DNA of 64,000 nt, from the IMG/VR virus record IMGVR_UViG_3300001041_000017, positions 16,058 to 80,057 of that record. One strand, 5' to 3'. Below the pieces are notes generated by a model, which made no database searches, had not been told where the DNA came from, and saw only the letters and a list, made by a program, of their open reading frames with translations. The number at the start of each line of letters is the position of its first letter. Within the stretch, counting starts at the first letter, position 1. The position numbers were made by a program, and so were the translations under genes. Shown piece by piece: positions 7,824 through 17,170 of this stretch. Source of the stretch: a virus.

Positions 7824-9116
7824 ATGTCTTTTACAGACTGTTTTAAATTATACAGAATAGATGATACATCTCCAACATATTCTGAAAACTTTGATTATGA
7901 ATCAGCTAAATTTGGAGATCAGAATCAAAATAATTTCATAGCAAATATGGGACATGGAACATTTTTTAAAGTAATAAAAGATGGCTATTTAACACAGGCC
8001 AAAGCTATTCTTAACTGTATATCGCAGGGAGGATACTTTAAATGTCTAGTTAATGTATACAAAACAGACGGTACTTCCTTAGAATATATTTCTTCTGCCG
8101 AAGCTATAAGATCAGTTACATCACCAGGAAAAGCGGATTTATGGATAAGTTTCGATAACCTTTATTTGTTGGAAGGAACTTATTATATAGCACTCTGGCC
8201 GGATGTCTCTACCTCCCCAGCAAACGGTTGGCAGATTTTAGCTGCAACAGGAAGTGTTGAAGAAACAGAATATATAGAAAAACCAGAAACATTAATCGGT
8301 GGATTTAATGGTAGTGGAATTTCTCAATCTGGAGCATACATTACAGAATATTTTGATCATTATTGTATTGTAGAAATACTTATGGGAAATATAACGGCTG
8401 GCTCATCCTCTTCTTCTGAAGACTGGAATATTGTCACAGGTTCTTCTTGGGAAACGGGAGTTCCTTGGAGTATTCTAAAAAGTAAAGAAAAAGAAATAGG
8501 ATCTAGATGTGTTTATACGCAGGAAAAAACATTTAACAAACCTGGAGTTGTTAAATTTACAAGAAGAATTTTTGTTAATTTAAAAGAAACAAATAATCAA
8601 AAAAGTAAACTTAGTTTTTTCATAGATGGAATATTAAAAGTATCATGGAAAGGAATTCACCCTTGGGAATTGTTTGATACCTATTTTATATTTCCTGCCG
8701 GAGAACATACTTTTACTTGGATTTTTGAAATAGAAGAAGAGGGGTCTTACGCAGAACTTGGATTAATAGAGTATTATAAGTTTCCCCCATTGAATGATAT
8801 AGAAATAATGGAGTATAAACCTGGAAGACCAGAAATAGTTATGGCTGAGACTTCGGTTATAGACGGTTTTTCTGGGTGGCAACGGGGAGCATATAAAGGT
8901 ACTGTTTTCAGTATGAAATTATACATATATGAAAACGATGCTTATTTGGACTTTATAAAAAATCTGGACAAGGCTTATATATGGGTAGATGAATTATGTA
9001 TCCCATATGTAGGCGTTTTCGTTCTGGAAGATGATATAAGTAAAATTGGGGCTAACTGTGCTTATATTGTCTCTTGCAAGCTACACTGTCCTCAAATGGC
9101 AGGTGTAGGAGCATGA
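7824..9116 (+). CDS. Distal tail (Dit-like) protein with carbohydrate-binding-like insert
   Basis: 430 residues. It follows the tape measure, the usual slot of the distal tail protein that forms the ring at the tail tip. The N-terminal part (residues about 1-150) is a beta-rich domain with the look of a galactose-binding fold (KVIKDGYLTQAKAIL, YIALWPDVS); the last 110 residues (YKPGRPEIVMAETSV to the end) carry the tail-tip-type beta structure. It overlaps the next gene by four bases (ATGA). The Dit call rests mostly on position. Confidence 0.6.
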   Translation: MSFTDCFKLYRIDDTSPTYSENFDYESAKFGDQNQNNFIANMGHGTFFKVIKDGYLTQAKAILNCISQGGYFKCLVNVYKTDGTSLEYISSAEAIRSVTSPGKADLWISFDNLYLLEGTYYIALWPDVSTSPANGWQILAATGSVEETEYIEKPETLIGGFNGSGISQSGAYITEYFDHYCIVEILMGNITAGSSSSSEDWNIVTGSSWETGVPWSILKSKEKEIGSRCVYTQEKTFNKPGVVKFTRRIFVNLKETNNQKSKLSFFIDGILKVSWKGIHPWELFDTYFIFPAGEHTFTWIFEIEEEGSYAELGLIEYYKFPPLNDIEIMEYKPGRPEIVMAETSVIDGFSGWQRGAYKGTVFSMKLYIYENDAYLDFIKNLDKAYIWVDELCIPYVGVFVLEDDISKIGANCAYIVSCKLHCPQMAGVGA

Positions 9117-10651
9117 TTATACAGCCATTCACTTCTAAAAGTAATCTTGATTATCTCCAGTCTAAATTAGCGATTGGAGATAAAAAACCAAGATGTATTG
9201 TAAAGTTTTTTTATACAGATAGTAGTGGTATTTATACTGGTCTAATTTTTGAAAAAACTGTTTCTGTAGATATAGATCAAAAGATAGATACTCCATGTTC
9301 TGAAGCAACAATAAAGATAGATAATCCTATGGGTAGTTATTCTCCATTTTATGATGCAGCTAAATTTCCAGAAATAAATCTTCAACCATTTAATTTTAAG
9401 AATTTGTTTCTACCAAATACAAAAGTAGAAATTTGGTTAGGTTACGGAAACAATATAAAGAAAAGATTCACTGGTTTAATAGATAAAGTCAGTTTTGCTG
9501 GATTTCCTAACACAATGACTCTTAGAGTTTTAAGTATGTATAAAATAATTCAGGAACATATACTAGAACCCCCTGGGGGTTCCTATACTTATCATTGGTG
9601 GTCTGCCGGAAGTATAATGGGAGACTTAATTGATAGGTGTACCGGACTTCCTGTTATGTTTGAAGAGGTTATGATTTGGGACGGTTCCAGGGGAGATTAT
9701 GTTCCATATACAATAGAGAGTGTAGAATTTAAGTATGGAGAGTTTTTGAGTGATTCTGTTTCTAGCATAGCAAAAACTCTGAATCATAGAATTGGAGATA
9801 ATGCTGAAGGTGTTATTTATTTCAAAGAAGATATTTACGATGCTACTTGGCCGGAAGATCACCTATATACAGACTGGGTAGGTTTAAAAGAATTAAGTAT
9901 GGATATAGATGATCAAAAAATAAGAACTCATGTTATGGTTTTTGGTGGTAGCGGATTTAATCTTTTTAGAAATGATTATTTATTTAATGAAATAGCAAAA
10001 GGGAGAAGAAAAGTATCTCAAATTCCTCTTTGGTGGGGAGATACAAGAGAAAAAAGAGAAGTAGCTGCAAGGAAATTTTTTAGAGATATTTTAAGAAAAT
10101 TCAAAACAGGTAGTTTTGTTTCTACAGGAAACCCTAATATAAAGATAGCCGACTTAATACGTCTGAGAAATGTAGGAACCGGTATAAATTCTAAGTATAG
10201 GGTTGTTGGAATAAAGACATCTTTCAATACTTCTGGGGTCTATTTAGACAATATAGAATACGAATCATGTCAAAATCTATCTTATGTTGTTGAGGAAAGA
10301 AGTGTTGTTATTCCAAAAAAACCAGTTGAAGAAACTTTCTTTTTTGAGTCTTTTGATACTTACAAAACAACATTAAATCCTGGTTTTTATAAAACTTTTC
10401 AATCAGAATTAAATCCTTTCCCTTTTGGTATCCAACATAATGAAGCGGAAGGTTGGGGTGTAGCGATTAGTAATGCAAATGATCCAATACCTATAACCCC
10501 AGACAATGTAGAGGTTCCTTCTGACGTTCCTGAAAAACCTCTAAATGAAGAACCTCATCCAGAAATCATAGAAGTATGGTCTGACGGAATTTTAATGGAA
10601 AAAAGATTATCAGAACCACCCTATACTATTTTATATAAAAAACCTTCCTAA
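9113..10651 (+). CDS. Baseplate hub/tail-associated protein
   Basis: 512 residues, ATG overlapping the upstream TGA, with AGGTG seven bases before it. The segments TPCSEATIKIDNP, VEIWLGYGNNIKKRFTGLID and KIADLIRLRNVGTGINSKYR have the pattern of gpD/XkdQ-like hub proteins: a phage-late-control D fold that forms the baseplate hub. The following gene is the tail lysin, which in related phages docks on this hub. The C-terminal 100 residues are a Pro/Glu-rich extension. Confidence 0.65.
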   Translation: MIIQPFTSKSNLDYLQSKLAIGDKKPRCIVKFFYTDSSGIYTGLIFEKTVSVDIDQKIDTPCSEATIKIDNPMGSYSPFYDAAKFPEINLQPFNFKNLFLPNTKVEIWLGYGNNIKKRFTGLIDKVSFAGFPNTMTLRVLSMYKIIQEHILEPPGGSYTYHWWSAGSIMGDLIDRCTGLPVMFEEVMIWDGSRGDYVPYTIESVEFKYGEFLSDSVSSIAKTLNHRIGDNAEGVIYFKEDIYDATWPEDHLYTDWVGLKELSMDIDDQKIRTHVMVFGGSGFNLFRNDYLFNEIAKGRRKVSQIPLWWGDTREKREVAARKFFRDILRKFKTGSFVSTGNPNIKIADLIRLRNVGTGINSKYRVVGIKTSFNTSGVYLDNIEYESCQNLSYVVEERSVVIPKKPVEETFFFESFDTYKTTLNPGFYKTFQSELNPFPFGIQHNEAEGWGVAISNANDPIPITPDNVEVPSDVPEKPLNEEPHPEIIEVWSDGILMEKRLSEPPYTILYKKPS

Positions 10652-10663
10652 AGAGGTGAGAAT

Positions 10664-12427
10664 ATGTCGGTTGTAATAGAACCAGTTAATAACTGGTTAG
10701 GTATCGGAAGTAATACTTTTACCAATATAGGTAGCTCTGGAATGTCTTATCCTTTAGCCCCTCCTCCGATACAACAAGCGGATAATTTATTCCCAGACCT
10801 ACTTCAAGAATCAGATACTTATTATAAAGAAAATACTTCAGAATTTTATTCAGATCTTATTTTAAACATAACAATACCAGAAAGAACTTCTTTAGACGAG
10901 GCATATTATTTAGAGTATACCTATTGTGTTGGTGGGATGCCTCAAGATTATTTAGCATTTCTTATAAACAATTCGATAAGAAAAACAACTCATTCACCTT
11001 CCGTCTGGAAGAAGAGTGAGAAAATATATCTCCCCTACGGGGATTTAGAATTAATCTGGAGATATTATAAAATAGTAGTTGATGATTTAACAAAAATAGA
11101 AACAATAGATGTATCAAAAACCTATAGAATGACATCTGGTAAATGGGATGGTCCGTATGCAGATACTATAAATACCGTAAGTTCTGCTGCTGGAGTAGAT
11201 CCTAGATTAACAGCCATGATAATTAAGAAAGAATCTGGTTTTAACGCTAAAGCTTTAAATAAAAAATCTGGTTGTTCCGGATTAATGCAAATATTACCTT
11301 CAAACAATAGATATTTAGGAATAACTAACGCTTACGATTATTTGCAAAATATTCAGGGTGGTGTTAAGTTATTTTCTGAATATCTTAAACAAGTAAACGG
11401 AGACGTTAGGTTTGCTCTGGCAGCCTATAATTGGGGACCGGGGAATGTCGAGAAAGCTGTTCGGAAATATGGTAGAGAAGAGGCTTTAAATCATGCCCCG
11501 ACTGAAACTAAAGATTACGTCCAGAAAATAATAGAGCAATGGGAGGCTTTAGGTGGGAATCCTGCCGATCCTACTGCCCCTGTAGTTGTTGAGGGTGAAA
11601 CCCAAGGGGAATATAAAGGGAATGGTTTTTATCAACTCCCGATACTTGGACCTTGGGGAAAAGCTTGTATCGGTGAAGTAAAGATAACGAAAGAAACCAA
11701 AGAAGATATAGCTTATGATAATTGGGAGGATGTTTTGAAGTTTTATGATTTAAAAACATTTTTCTTTACGGGAGTGTGGAGCAAGATTGAAGAAACTACA
11801 ACATCTAATACATCTACTCCTACAAGTACAACTTCCACTCCTACTACAGATATTCAGAAGTTAACATCGGAACAAATTGAATATATTCAACAGCAATTAA
11901 AAAACGGTGGTTATTATGGTGGAGTAGTTAACGGTATTTATAGTATAGAAATAGGAATATCTTTAAAGAATTTTAAAACTGCTGCCGGACTGTCAGCTAA
12001 CACTAGCTACGATCAAGAAACCTCCGATGCTTTATACTTTTTTATTAAACATCAATCTGGAGGTAGACAGATATCAGAGCATTTTAATGAAGATGAATTT
12101 GCTTGTCATGCCGATAATTCCGTTATGGTTCAACCAAAATTAATAAAATTGTTAGAACAATTAAGAAATGCTATTGGGGTAGGAGTTAATATAAATAGTG
12201 GATATAGAACTCCAGAATATAATGCTACTCTTTCCGGGGCAGCTTTAAATTCTTATCATATAAAAGGTATGGCTGCCGATATCTCCCCTATCGACGGTTC
12301 TTCTTCCACTCTCCAATTGATAGCTTCAAAAGCTAGAGAATTAGGATTTGGTGGAGTAGCCTTATATTCAAGCGGATTTGTTCATGTAGATACCGGTCCC
12401 AAGAGAGATAGTTGGACTGGAGCGTAA
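10664..12427 (+). CDS. Tail lysin: lytic transglycosylase + peptidoglycan-binding + M15 peptidase
   Basis: 587 residues in four parts. Residues 1-160 are a tail-docking region. Residues about 165-290 form an SLT-family transglycosylase, with catalytic Glu190 in the KKESGF motif, then GLMQILPSN and ALAAYNWGPGNVEKA. A Thr/Ser-rich linker precedes a PGB_1-like peptidoglycan-binding domain (residues about 400-465, QQQLKNGGYYGG). The last 110 residues are an M15_3 peptidase (NSGYRTPEYN, SYHIKGMAADI, FVHVDTG). The enzyme would cut both glycan strands and peptide stems at the tail tip during DNA entry. Its M15 domain is a paralogue of the one at 1-342. Confidence 0.85.
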   Translation: MSVVIEPVNNWLGIGSNTFTNIGSSGMSYPLAPPPIQQADNLFPDLLQESDTYYKENTSEFYSDLILNITIPERTSLDEAYYLEYTYCVGGMPQDYLAFLINNSIRKTTHSPSVWKKSEKIYLPYGDLELIWRYYKIVVDDLTKIETIDVSKTYRMTSGKWDGPYADTINTVSSAAGVDPRLTAMIIKKESGFNAKALNKKSGCSGLMQILPSNNRYLGITNAYDYLQNIQGGVKLFSEYLKQVNGDVRFALAAYNWGPGNVEKAVRKYGREEALNHAPTETKDYVQKIIEQWEALGGNPADPTAPVVVEGETQGEYKGNGFYQLPILGPWGKACIGEVKITKETKEDIAYDNWEDVLKFYDLKTFFFTGVWSKIEETTTSNTSTPTSTTSTPTTDIQKLTSEQIEYIQQQLKNGGYYGGVVNGIYSIEIGISLKNFKTAAGLSANTSYDQETSDALYFFIKHQSGGRQISEHFNEDEFACHADNSVMVQPKLIKLLEQLRNAIGVGVNINSGYRTPEYNATLSGAALNSYHIKGMAADISPIDGSSSTLQLIASKARELGFGGVALYSSGFVHVDTGPKRDSWTGA

Positions 12428-12442
12428 AGGGAGTGATGAATT

Positions 12443-12823
12443 ATGATCGGAACGATGGAACAGCAATTATCCGAATTTATAGATAGATGGTTTCAAAATA
12501 AAATAACGGATGGAAATAGAACTCAGAATTCTTCTTCAACATCTCCAACGGTAGTAATAAATACTCCTGAAGAGGTATTTATTCCAGATGAACATATTAG
12601 ACTTTTTTATAATTCTGAAAACAAAGGGAGATTAGAAAAAGTAGTAACAGGTAGTAGTATTATTTCTCTGGTTGAAATAAAAAATAGATTAGAAAAAGTA
12701 TTTACAGAAACATTGCAGGGAAAAACAGAAACGGCATTAACTTACGATGATCTTAATAGATTGACAGACGTTATTATAAAACAAGTTGTAGAAATAGACG
12801 ATCCTCCATTGGAGGACGTATAG
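12443..12823 (+). CDS. Hypothetical tail-region protein
   Basis: 126 residues, ATG with GGGAGTGATG upstream. A Ser/Thr-rich stretch at residues 28-40 separates a short N-terminal helix from a helical C-terminal part ending in an acidic DDPPLEDV. It lies between the tail lysin and the first baseplate paralogue and is probably a small baseplate or connector component, but no family is recognised. Confidence 0.5.
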   Translation: MIGTMEQQLSEFIDRWFQNKITDGNRTQNSSSTSPTVVINTPEEVFIPDEHIRLFYNSENKGRLEKVVTGSSIISLVEIKNRLEKVFTETLQGKTETALTYDDLNRLTDVIIKQVVEIDDPPLEDV

Positions 12824-12824
12824 T

Positions 12825-15101
12825 ATGGTTTGGGTAAATACAAAAATATCTGAAGGGAGCCCAATTGAAGACTTAACAAATGTTATGGAGAGTAACGGTT
12901 GGGGTTTGGAAAGTAAATATAGCAGAATGGTTATTCCCTCAGATTTTATTAAACCTAAAAGGATAACCATTCCGGTATTAAGAAATGATGATTTTAGTTA
13001 TATCCCAATACCTCAAGAAATTAAGCGTATTAATAGCAAAAAATATAGAAATTATTATTTATTCAAAGATGGAGAAGAAATAGTTTCTGATATACTAGGG
13101 CCGGTTATAGTTATAGAAAGAGATGACCTAGATTCAGTAGATATGTATATAAGCCCAATAGAAGAAGGGGAGATCTTAGAAACCTCTGTTGGTATTCATT
13201 ATATTTTTCAAAGTATTTTTGACGAAAGATTTATTTTGGGTATTTCTTTTTATTTAGAAATAAAAGAGTCTGTGTTTTCGTTACTTAATAATAATTCTAT
13301 GCCGATAACTGTACCTGGGGTGGACAGGATGATTATTAAAAACGAAGAAGATTGTATCGGAAGTATTCTTAATAAAACAATGTCTAAAAGAGTTTTCCCT
13401 TCATCTTGGTATGTTTATTCTTTGAAATCTCTTAGTGATCATCTTTTAAGTGACCACGATATTTCTATTATTAAAAACTCTTTTATTTTTTTTAGCAAAG
13501 AAAACGATGATATAAAAAGAGTATGCTTAGATGTAGAAACAGAAACTTATTGGAATGAAAAAGAAGAAGTTAAAAGTAAAGGTTATCCTCAAATTATGCA
13601 ATCACCAATAATAGAAATGAATTTAAGAAAACCAGATTTAGAGGATTATAGTTACGACAATACTTTGAAGATTAAAAAGATGAATACAAACTGGTGGAAA
13701 AATAGCAAAATATCCGTCGTTGGAAGAATAGATTCAAGGACTATTTTTCTTATATTTCAAACTGATAATACTCCTTCTTTTGAGGGAAATGTCATTCCAG
13801 CGATACCTCTTTATTTTGGCGATTTAGATAAGCCTCAAGATTCTGGAAGAGGAGAAACGACTCCAATTTTAATAGCTGGGACAGTTCCCAATTTATCTTT
13901 AGACGAAATTAAATCTTTTGAATTTGATAATACAGAAATAACACAGACTCCTATATTTCCATTGCTGAAAAGTTATAAAAGTTATCCTGGGAATGGAATT
14001 GATAATGTAATGATGAGGAGAACAAATAATGGTTCTTTTTATCAAAGATGCTACTTATCATGGAATACGATTTCAGACCTTGCAAGACCTAACAGGAAGA
14101 GTTCTGAAGGGTATCAGTATCCAAGGTCTTATTACGGAGAAGATGAATTTCTTTATCAATTTAATCCTTCGGGATATTCAGAAGAAAATGAAAATAATTC
14201 TGTTTCCTCAAAGATATATGTTATCCATCCAGAAGACGGAATACTTGGATCTCTAAGATTTTGCATAGCAATAAATCCTCTATCTTTAATATCAGGGATG
14301 GATAAATTGAAAGTAAGAAGAGAGTGTCCTAGTTTGTTTGACATTTATTCTTTTAGAATAATAGAATCTGTTTCTCCATTTACGAAAAGACCAGGGACAC
14401 CTTACAGATATATAGGTATTGGTCTTTTAGAATTATCAGAAAAAATAATAGAAGAACCATATTTGGGGTTAGATTCTTTTGGAACTTACGAAAATAGAGT
14501 TTCTGTTTCTTTTATTTCTAATGGTAACGCTATTATATATACAACGGATGAAACTAATCCAATAGAATCTGAAACATCCATAGATTATTTAGGTCCTTTT
14601 GTGATTGAAGAAACCACTACAATCAATGTAGTGGCAACGGACGGAGAGGGTAATTTTAGCGAGGTTGTTACTGGAGAATTTATTATAACTCCAATCGAAA
14701 CTCCTGAAGATCCTCCTGAAGATCCTCCTGAAGATCCTCCTGAAGATCCTCCTTCTACAGATGGGCCTACATCTATTCCTATAAAAGCTCTTTTTGATGT
14801 GGATGGTGGAGGACCGATAGGAAGAATTTATCCTGAAGGTTTCTTAACAACTCCTTTTAGCGATATTTCTGTATTGCAATTTGTTTTATGGGATCTACAA
14901 CCACAAGATACTTTATTGGATGAAGTTTTTTGGACATCAAGTAATCCAGAAGTAGCAGAAGTTTATGTAGTAATAGAAGCTCCTTTAGCCAGAAACGCTT
15001 ATTATCATGTAAGATTCAAAAGTGTAGGAACAACAACATTTACTATCTCTAGTAGGACTAACCCTAATGTAAATTCCACATTTGTATTAACATTGCAATA
15101 A
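12825..15101 (+). CDS. Baseplate/fibre paralogue 1 with Ig-like C-terminal modules
   Basis: 758 residues. First of four tandem paralogues that share an N-terminal 'W-N----EG--IE-L---ME--GW-L--KY' block and a C-terminal core (NGIDNVMMRRTNNGSFYQ, EFLYQFNPSGYSEE, YVIHPEDGILGSL, SPFTKRPGTPYRYIGIG). This copy alone continues with a chitobiase C-terminal-type beta domain (IIYTTDETNPIESETS), an (EDPP)4 linker and a BIG2-like Ig domain (VFWTSSNPEVAEV). It is probably a tail fibre or baseplate component exposed on the virion. The function is inferred from module position and domains. Confidence 0.65.
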   Translation: MVWVNTKISEGSPIEDLTNVMESNGWGLESKYSRMVIPSDFIKPKRITIPVLRNDDFSYIPIPQEIKRINSKKYRNYYLFKDGEEIVSDILGPVIVIERDDLDSVDMYISPIEEGEILETSVGIHYIFQSIFDERFILGISFYLEIKESVFSLLNNNSMPITVPGVDRMIIKNEEDCIGSILNKTMSKRVFPSSWYVYSLKSLSDHLLSDHDISIIKNSFIFFSKENDDIKRVCLDVETETYWNEKEEVKSKGYPQIMQSPIIEMNLRKPDLEDYSYDNTLKIKKMNTNWWKNSKISVVGRIDSRTIFLIFQTDNTPSFEGNVIPAIPLYFGDLDKPQDSGRGETTPILIAGTVPNLSLDEIKSFEFDNTEITQTPIFPLLKSYKSYPGNGIDNVMMRRTNNGSFYQRCYLSWNTISDLARPNRKSSEGYQYPRSYYGEDEFLYQFNPSGYSEENENNSVSSKIYVIHPEDGILGSLRFCIAINPLSLISGMDKLKVRRECPSLFDIYSFRIIESVSPFTKRPGTPYRYIGIGLLELSEKIIEEPYLGLDSFGTYENRVSVSFISNGNAIIYTTDETNPIESETSIDYLGPFVIEETTTINVVATDGEGNFSEVVTGEFIITPIETPEDPPEDPPEDPPEDPPSTDGPTSIPIKALFDVDGGGPIGRIYPEGFLTTPFSDISVLQFVLWDLQPQDTLLDEVFWTSSNPEVAEVYVVIEAPLARNAYYHVRFKSVGTTTFTISSRTNPNVNSTFVLTLQ
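14706..14753 (+). repeat. Four exact 12-bp tandem repeats
   Basis: GAAGATCCTCCT is repeated four times without change, in frame, encoding four EDPP units that form the linker between the two C-terminal Ig-like domains of the 12825 gene. Perfect identity suggests recent expansion, and copy number may vary between isolates. Confidence 0.95.
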
Positions 15102-15149
15102 ATATTTTCTTACGCTTAGAGATAAATTATTGAAAGGGGAGTGATGGGA

Positions 15150-15569
15150 TTGGCTGAAAGTTTTTCAGTAAATTATTTAGCCGGAGGAAGATTAAACTCT
15201 CCCTGGTTCCCAACAAAAACAGAACCATATATTGAAGGTCTTATTTTACCGATAAATAATTCTGTTTTAGAAACACCTAAAATACTAACTTTAGATTTTG
15301 ATACAGAAATGTTATCAATGTCTATAGCAGCAGAAAGATATGAAATATTTGATTATTGGAAATTATTCATTAATAACAAGATAGTTATGAAAAATATTTA
15401 TATGAAAAAGATACCAGAGGGGGTATTTTTAATGGTTGCAAAAAGTATACCTGCAAATACTCCAATATTATTAGTATTCTATAACCAAAGTCAAGTAGCA
15501 AATCATGTCTGGGTTAATTATCAGTTTTTAAGAGATCCAGAAGAAGATATAATAGAGGATGAACAATAA
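15150..15569 (+). CDS. Small tail-region protein
   Basis: About 139 residues from TTG 15150, whose binding site is GGGGAGTGA; GTG 15141 and ATG 15144 lie inside that site and are less likely. Beta-rich, with an acidic C-terminus (DPEEDIIEDEQ). The stop overlaps the start of the second paralogue by one base, so the two are translationally coupled. Probably a baseplate or fibre accessory; no family recognised. Confidence 0.55.
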   Translation: MAESFSVNYLAGGRLNSPWFPTKTEPYIEGLILPINNSVLETPKILTLDFDTEMLSMSIAAERYEIFDYWKLFINNKIVMKNIYMKKIPEGVFLMVAKSIPANTPILLVFYNQSQVANHVWVNYQFLRDPEEDIIEDEQ

Positions 15570-17155
15570 TGTCCTGGGTAAATACAACAGTCCAAGAAGG
15601 TTTATTTTTAGAAGGAATTGCAGAAATATTAGAACCTGAAGGTTGGGAACTTTTAAAGAAATACAATAAGATAGTTTGTCCTAAAGAGTTTTTTATTATT
15701 GAAAAAATAGAATTAACTCTTCCGGCAAACACAACAACTTTAGAAATACCTCTGGGGTTAAAAAACGCTCCAGAGGGTATTATCCGAGGATTTCTTCTTT
15801 TCGAAAAAGAAACTGGTCTTATAGAAGAATATTCTTCAGGGATAAATAATATTTACATTGAGAGCAAAGTTTATGATAGGGCTTATGTTCTATTCTACAA
15901 TAACGTAAACCTATCCTCTGTTATGAATTTTAATATATCGTCTCATTATATTTTCAAAAATCAAGATGGATTAACTTTTGGATTAGCCTTATATTTAGAA
16001 ACAACAAAAACTATAATAGAAATTCTAGAAAAATCATTACTTCCGTTTATTACTCCAAAAGACAATCTGGAAGACGAGAATACAAAAATAATTGCCGATA
16101 ATGTTTTTTCTTCCTGGTTAATAGATTCTTCAAAACAATACTTTGAAAGATCTACATTATATTCGTATATGATTGAAAGTTTACAAGAAGAGATTATAAA
16201 TAAGGAAGAAGAACTTTTTCCTTGGGAAGACAATGATACAGCTAAAAATTATTCTTTAGACCAAGAAACCATTTCTTATTTTGAATACAATCCTCTAGAG
16301 GATGAATACGAATTGAAAGTTGACAATTTTCCTGAAACAATGCAATCACCAATAGTTCCCATAAATATTAGAAGACATTCTCTAGATAATGTCTATAAGG
16401 ATAATGATTTAGGTATAGATATTTATGATACTAATTGGTGGGAAGATAGTGATATTAAAGTAAAAGGGCAATTAGATTACCGAACTATATTTTTAATAAT
16501 TGAGGCAGACAATACTTCTGCTTTTGAAGGAAATGTTGTTTCGACAGTTCCTTTTTATTTTGGAGAAATAGATTTAGAAGAAACAGAAGAAAGAACAATA
16601 GTATTAATAACAGGAACAACTCCAAACGAAACAAATTATAACTTTGATGATTCATCTAATGAACCTATAGAAACAATATTACCGTTATCTAAAACTTACG
16701 AATCGAATCCGGCAAATGCTATTAATAATGTTATGGTTATGAAAAATAAAAACGGGTCATATTATAAATCTCATTATCTGTCTTGGAATACTATTTCTAA
16801 TCTAGTATCTCCAGACCGAATAGGGAATAATAAATATCCGAGGTCTTGGGGTCAGAATTCAGAAGATGAATTTCTTTATCAATTTAATCCTTCGGGATAT
16901 TCAGAAGAAGGAATGTCTTCTGAGATTTCTGTTATAAGCCCTGAAGAGGGAGTTAGGGGTAATTTAAGATTATGTGTTGCAATAAATCCTCTTTCTTTAA
17001 TAGATGAGGATAAATTGAAGGCTACGAGTGAATTTTGTCCTAATAAATACGATTATTATATCTTCAAAGAAATAAGTGGAATATCACCATTTACAAGTAG
17101 GCCTAGCACAGTTTATAGACCTATGGGTATTGGTATTTTTGAAAAAACAGAATAA
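15569..17155 (+). CDS. Baseplate/fibre paralogue 2
   Basis: 528 residues. Clear paralogue of the 12825 product: N-terminal WVNTTVQEGLFLEGI and GWELLKKYNKIV, central QSPIVPINIRRHSLD, and C-terminal NAINNVMVMKNKNGSYY, EFLYQFNPSGYSEE and SPFTSRPSTVYRPMGIGI. It lacks the Ig-like extensions. A 49-bp stretch (16861-16909) is identical to 14138-14186 in paralogue 1, which implies recent duplication or gene conversion. Confidence 0.65.
   Translation: MSWVNTTVQEGLFLEGIAEILEPEGWELLKKYNKIVCPKEFFIIEKIELTLPANTTTLEIPLGLKNAPEGIIRGFLLFEKETGLIEEYSSGINNIYIESKVYDRAYVLFYNNVNLSSVMNFNISSHYIFKNQDGLTFGLALYLETTKTIIEILEKSLLPFITPKDNLEDENTKIIADNVFSSWLIDSSKQYFERSTLYSYMIESLQEEIINKEEELFPWEDNDTAKNYSLDQETISYFEYNPLEDEYELKVDNFPETMQSPIVPINIRRHSLDNVYKDNDLGIDIYDTNWWEDSDIKVKGQLDYRTIFLIIEADNTSAFEGNVVSTVPFYFGEIDLEETEERTIVLITGTTPNETNYNFDDSSNEPIETILPLSKTYESNPANAINNVMVMKNKNGSYYKSHYLSWNTISNLVSPDRIGNNKYPRSWGQNSEDEFLYQFNPSGYSEEGMSSEISVISPEEGVRGNLRLCVAINPLSLIDEDKLKATSEFCPNKYDYYIFKEISGISPFTSRPSTVYRPMGIGIFEKTE
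16861..16909 (+). repeat. 49-bp exact repeat shared with 14138-14186
   Basis: The stretch encoding EDEFLYQFNPSGYSEE is identical at base level in fibre paralogues 1 and 2, much more conserved than the surrounding sequence. Confidence 0.9.
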
Positions 17156-17170
17156 AGGAGGTTTTAGGAA

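Noticed and set aside
14706-14753. Short repeat array as a CRISPR
   Set aside because: Units are 12 bp, contiguous without spacers and in frame within a fibre gene.
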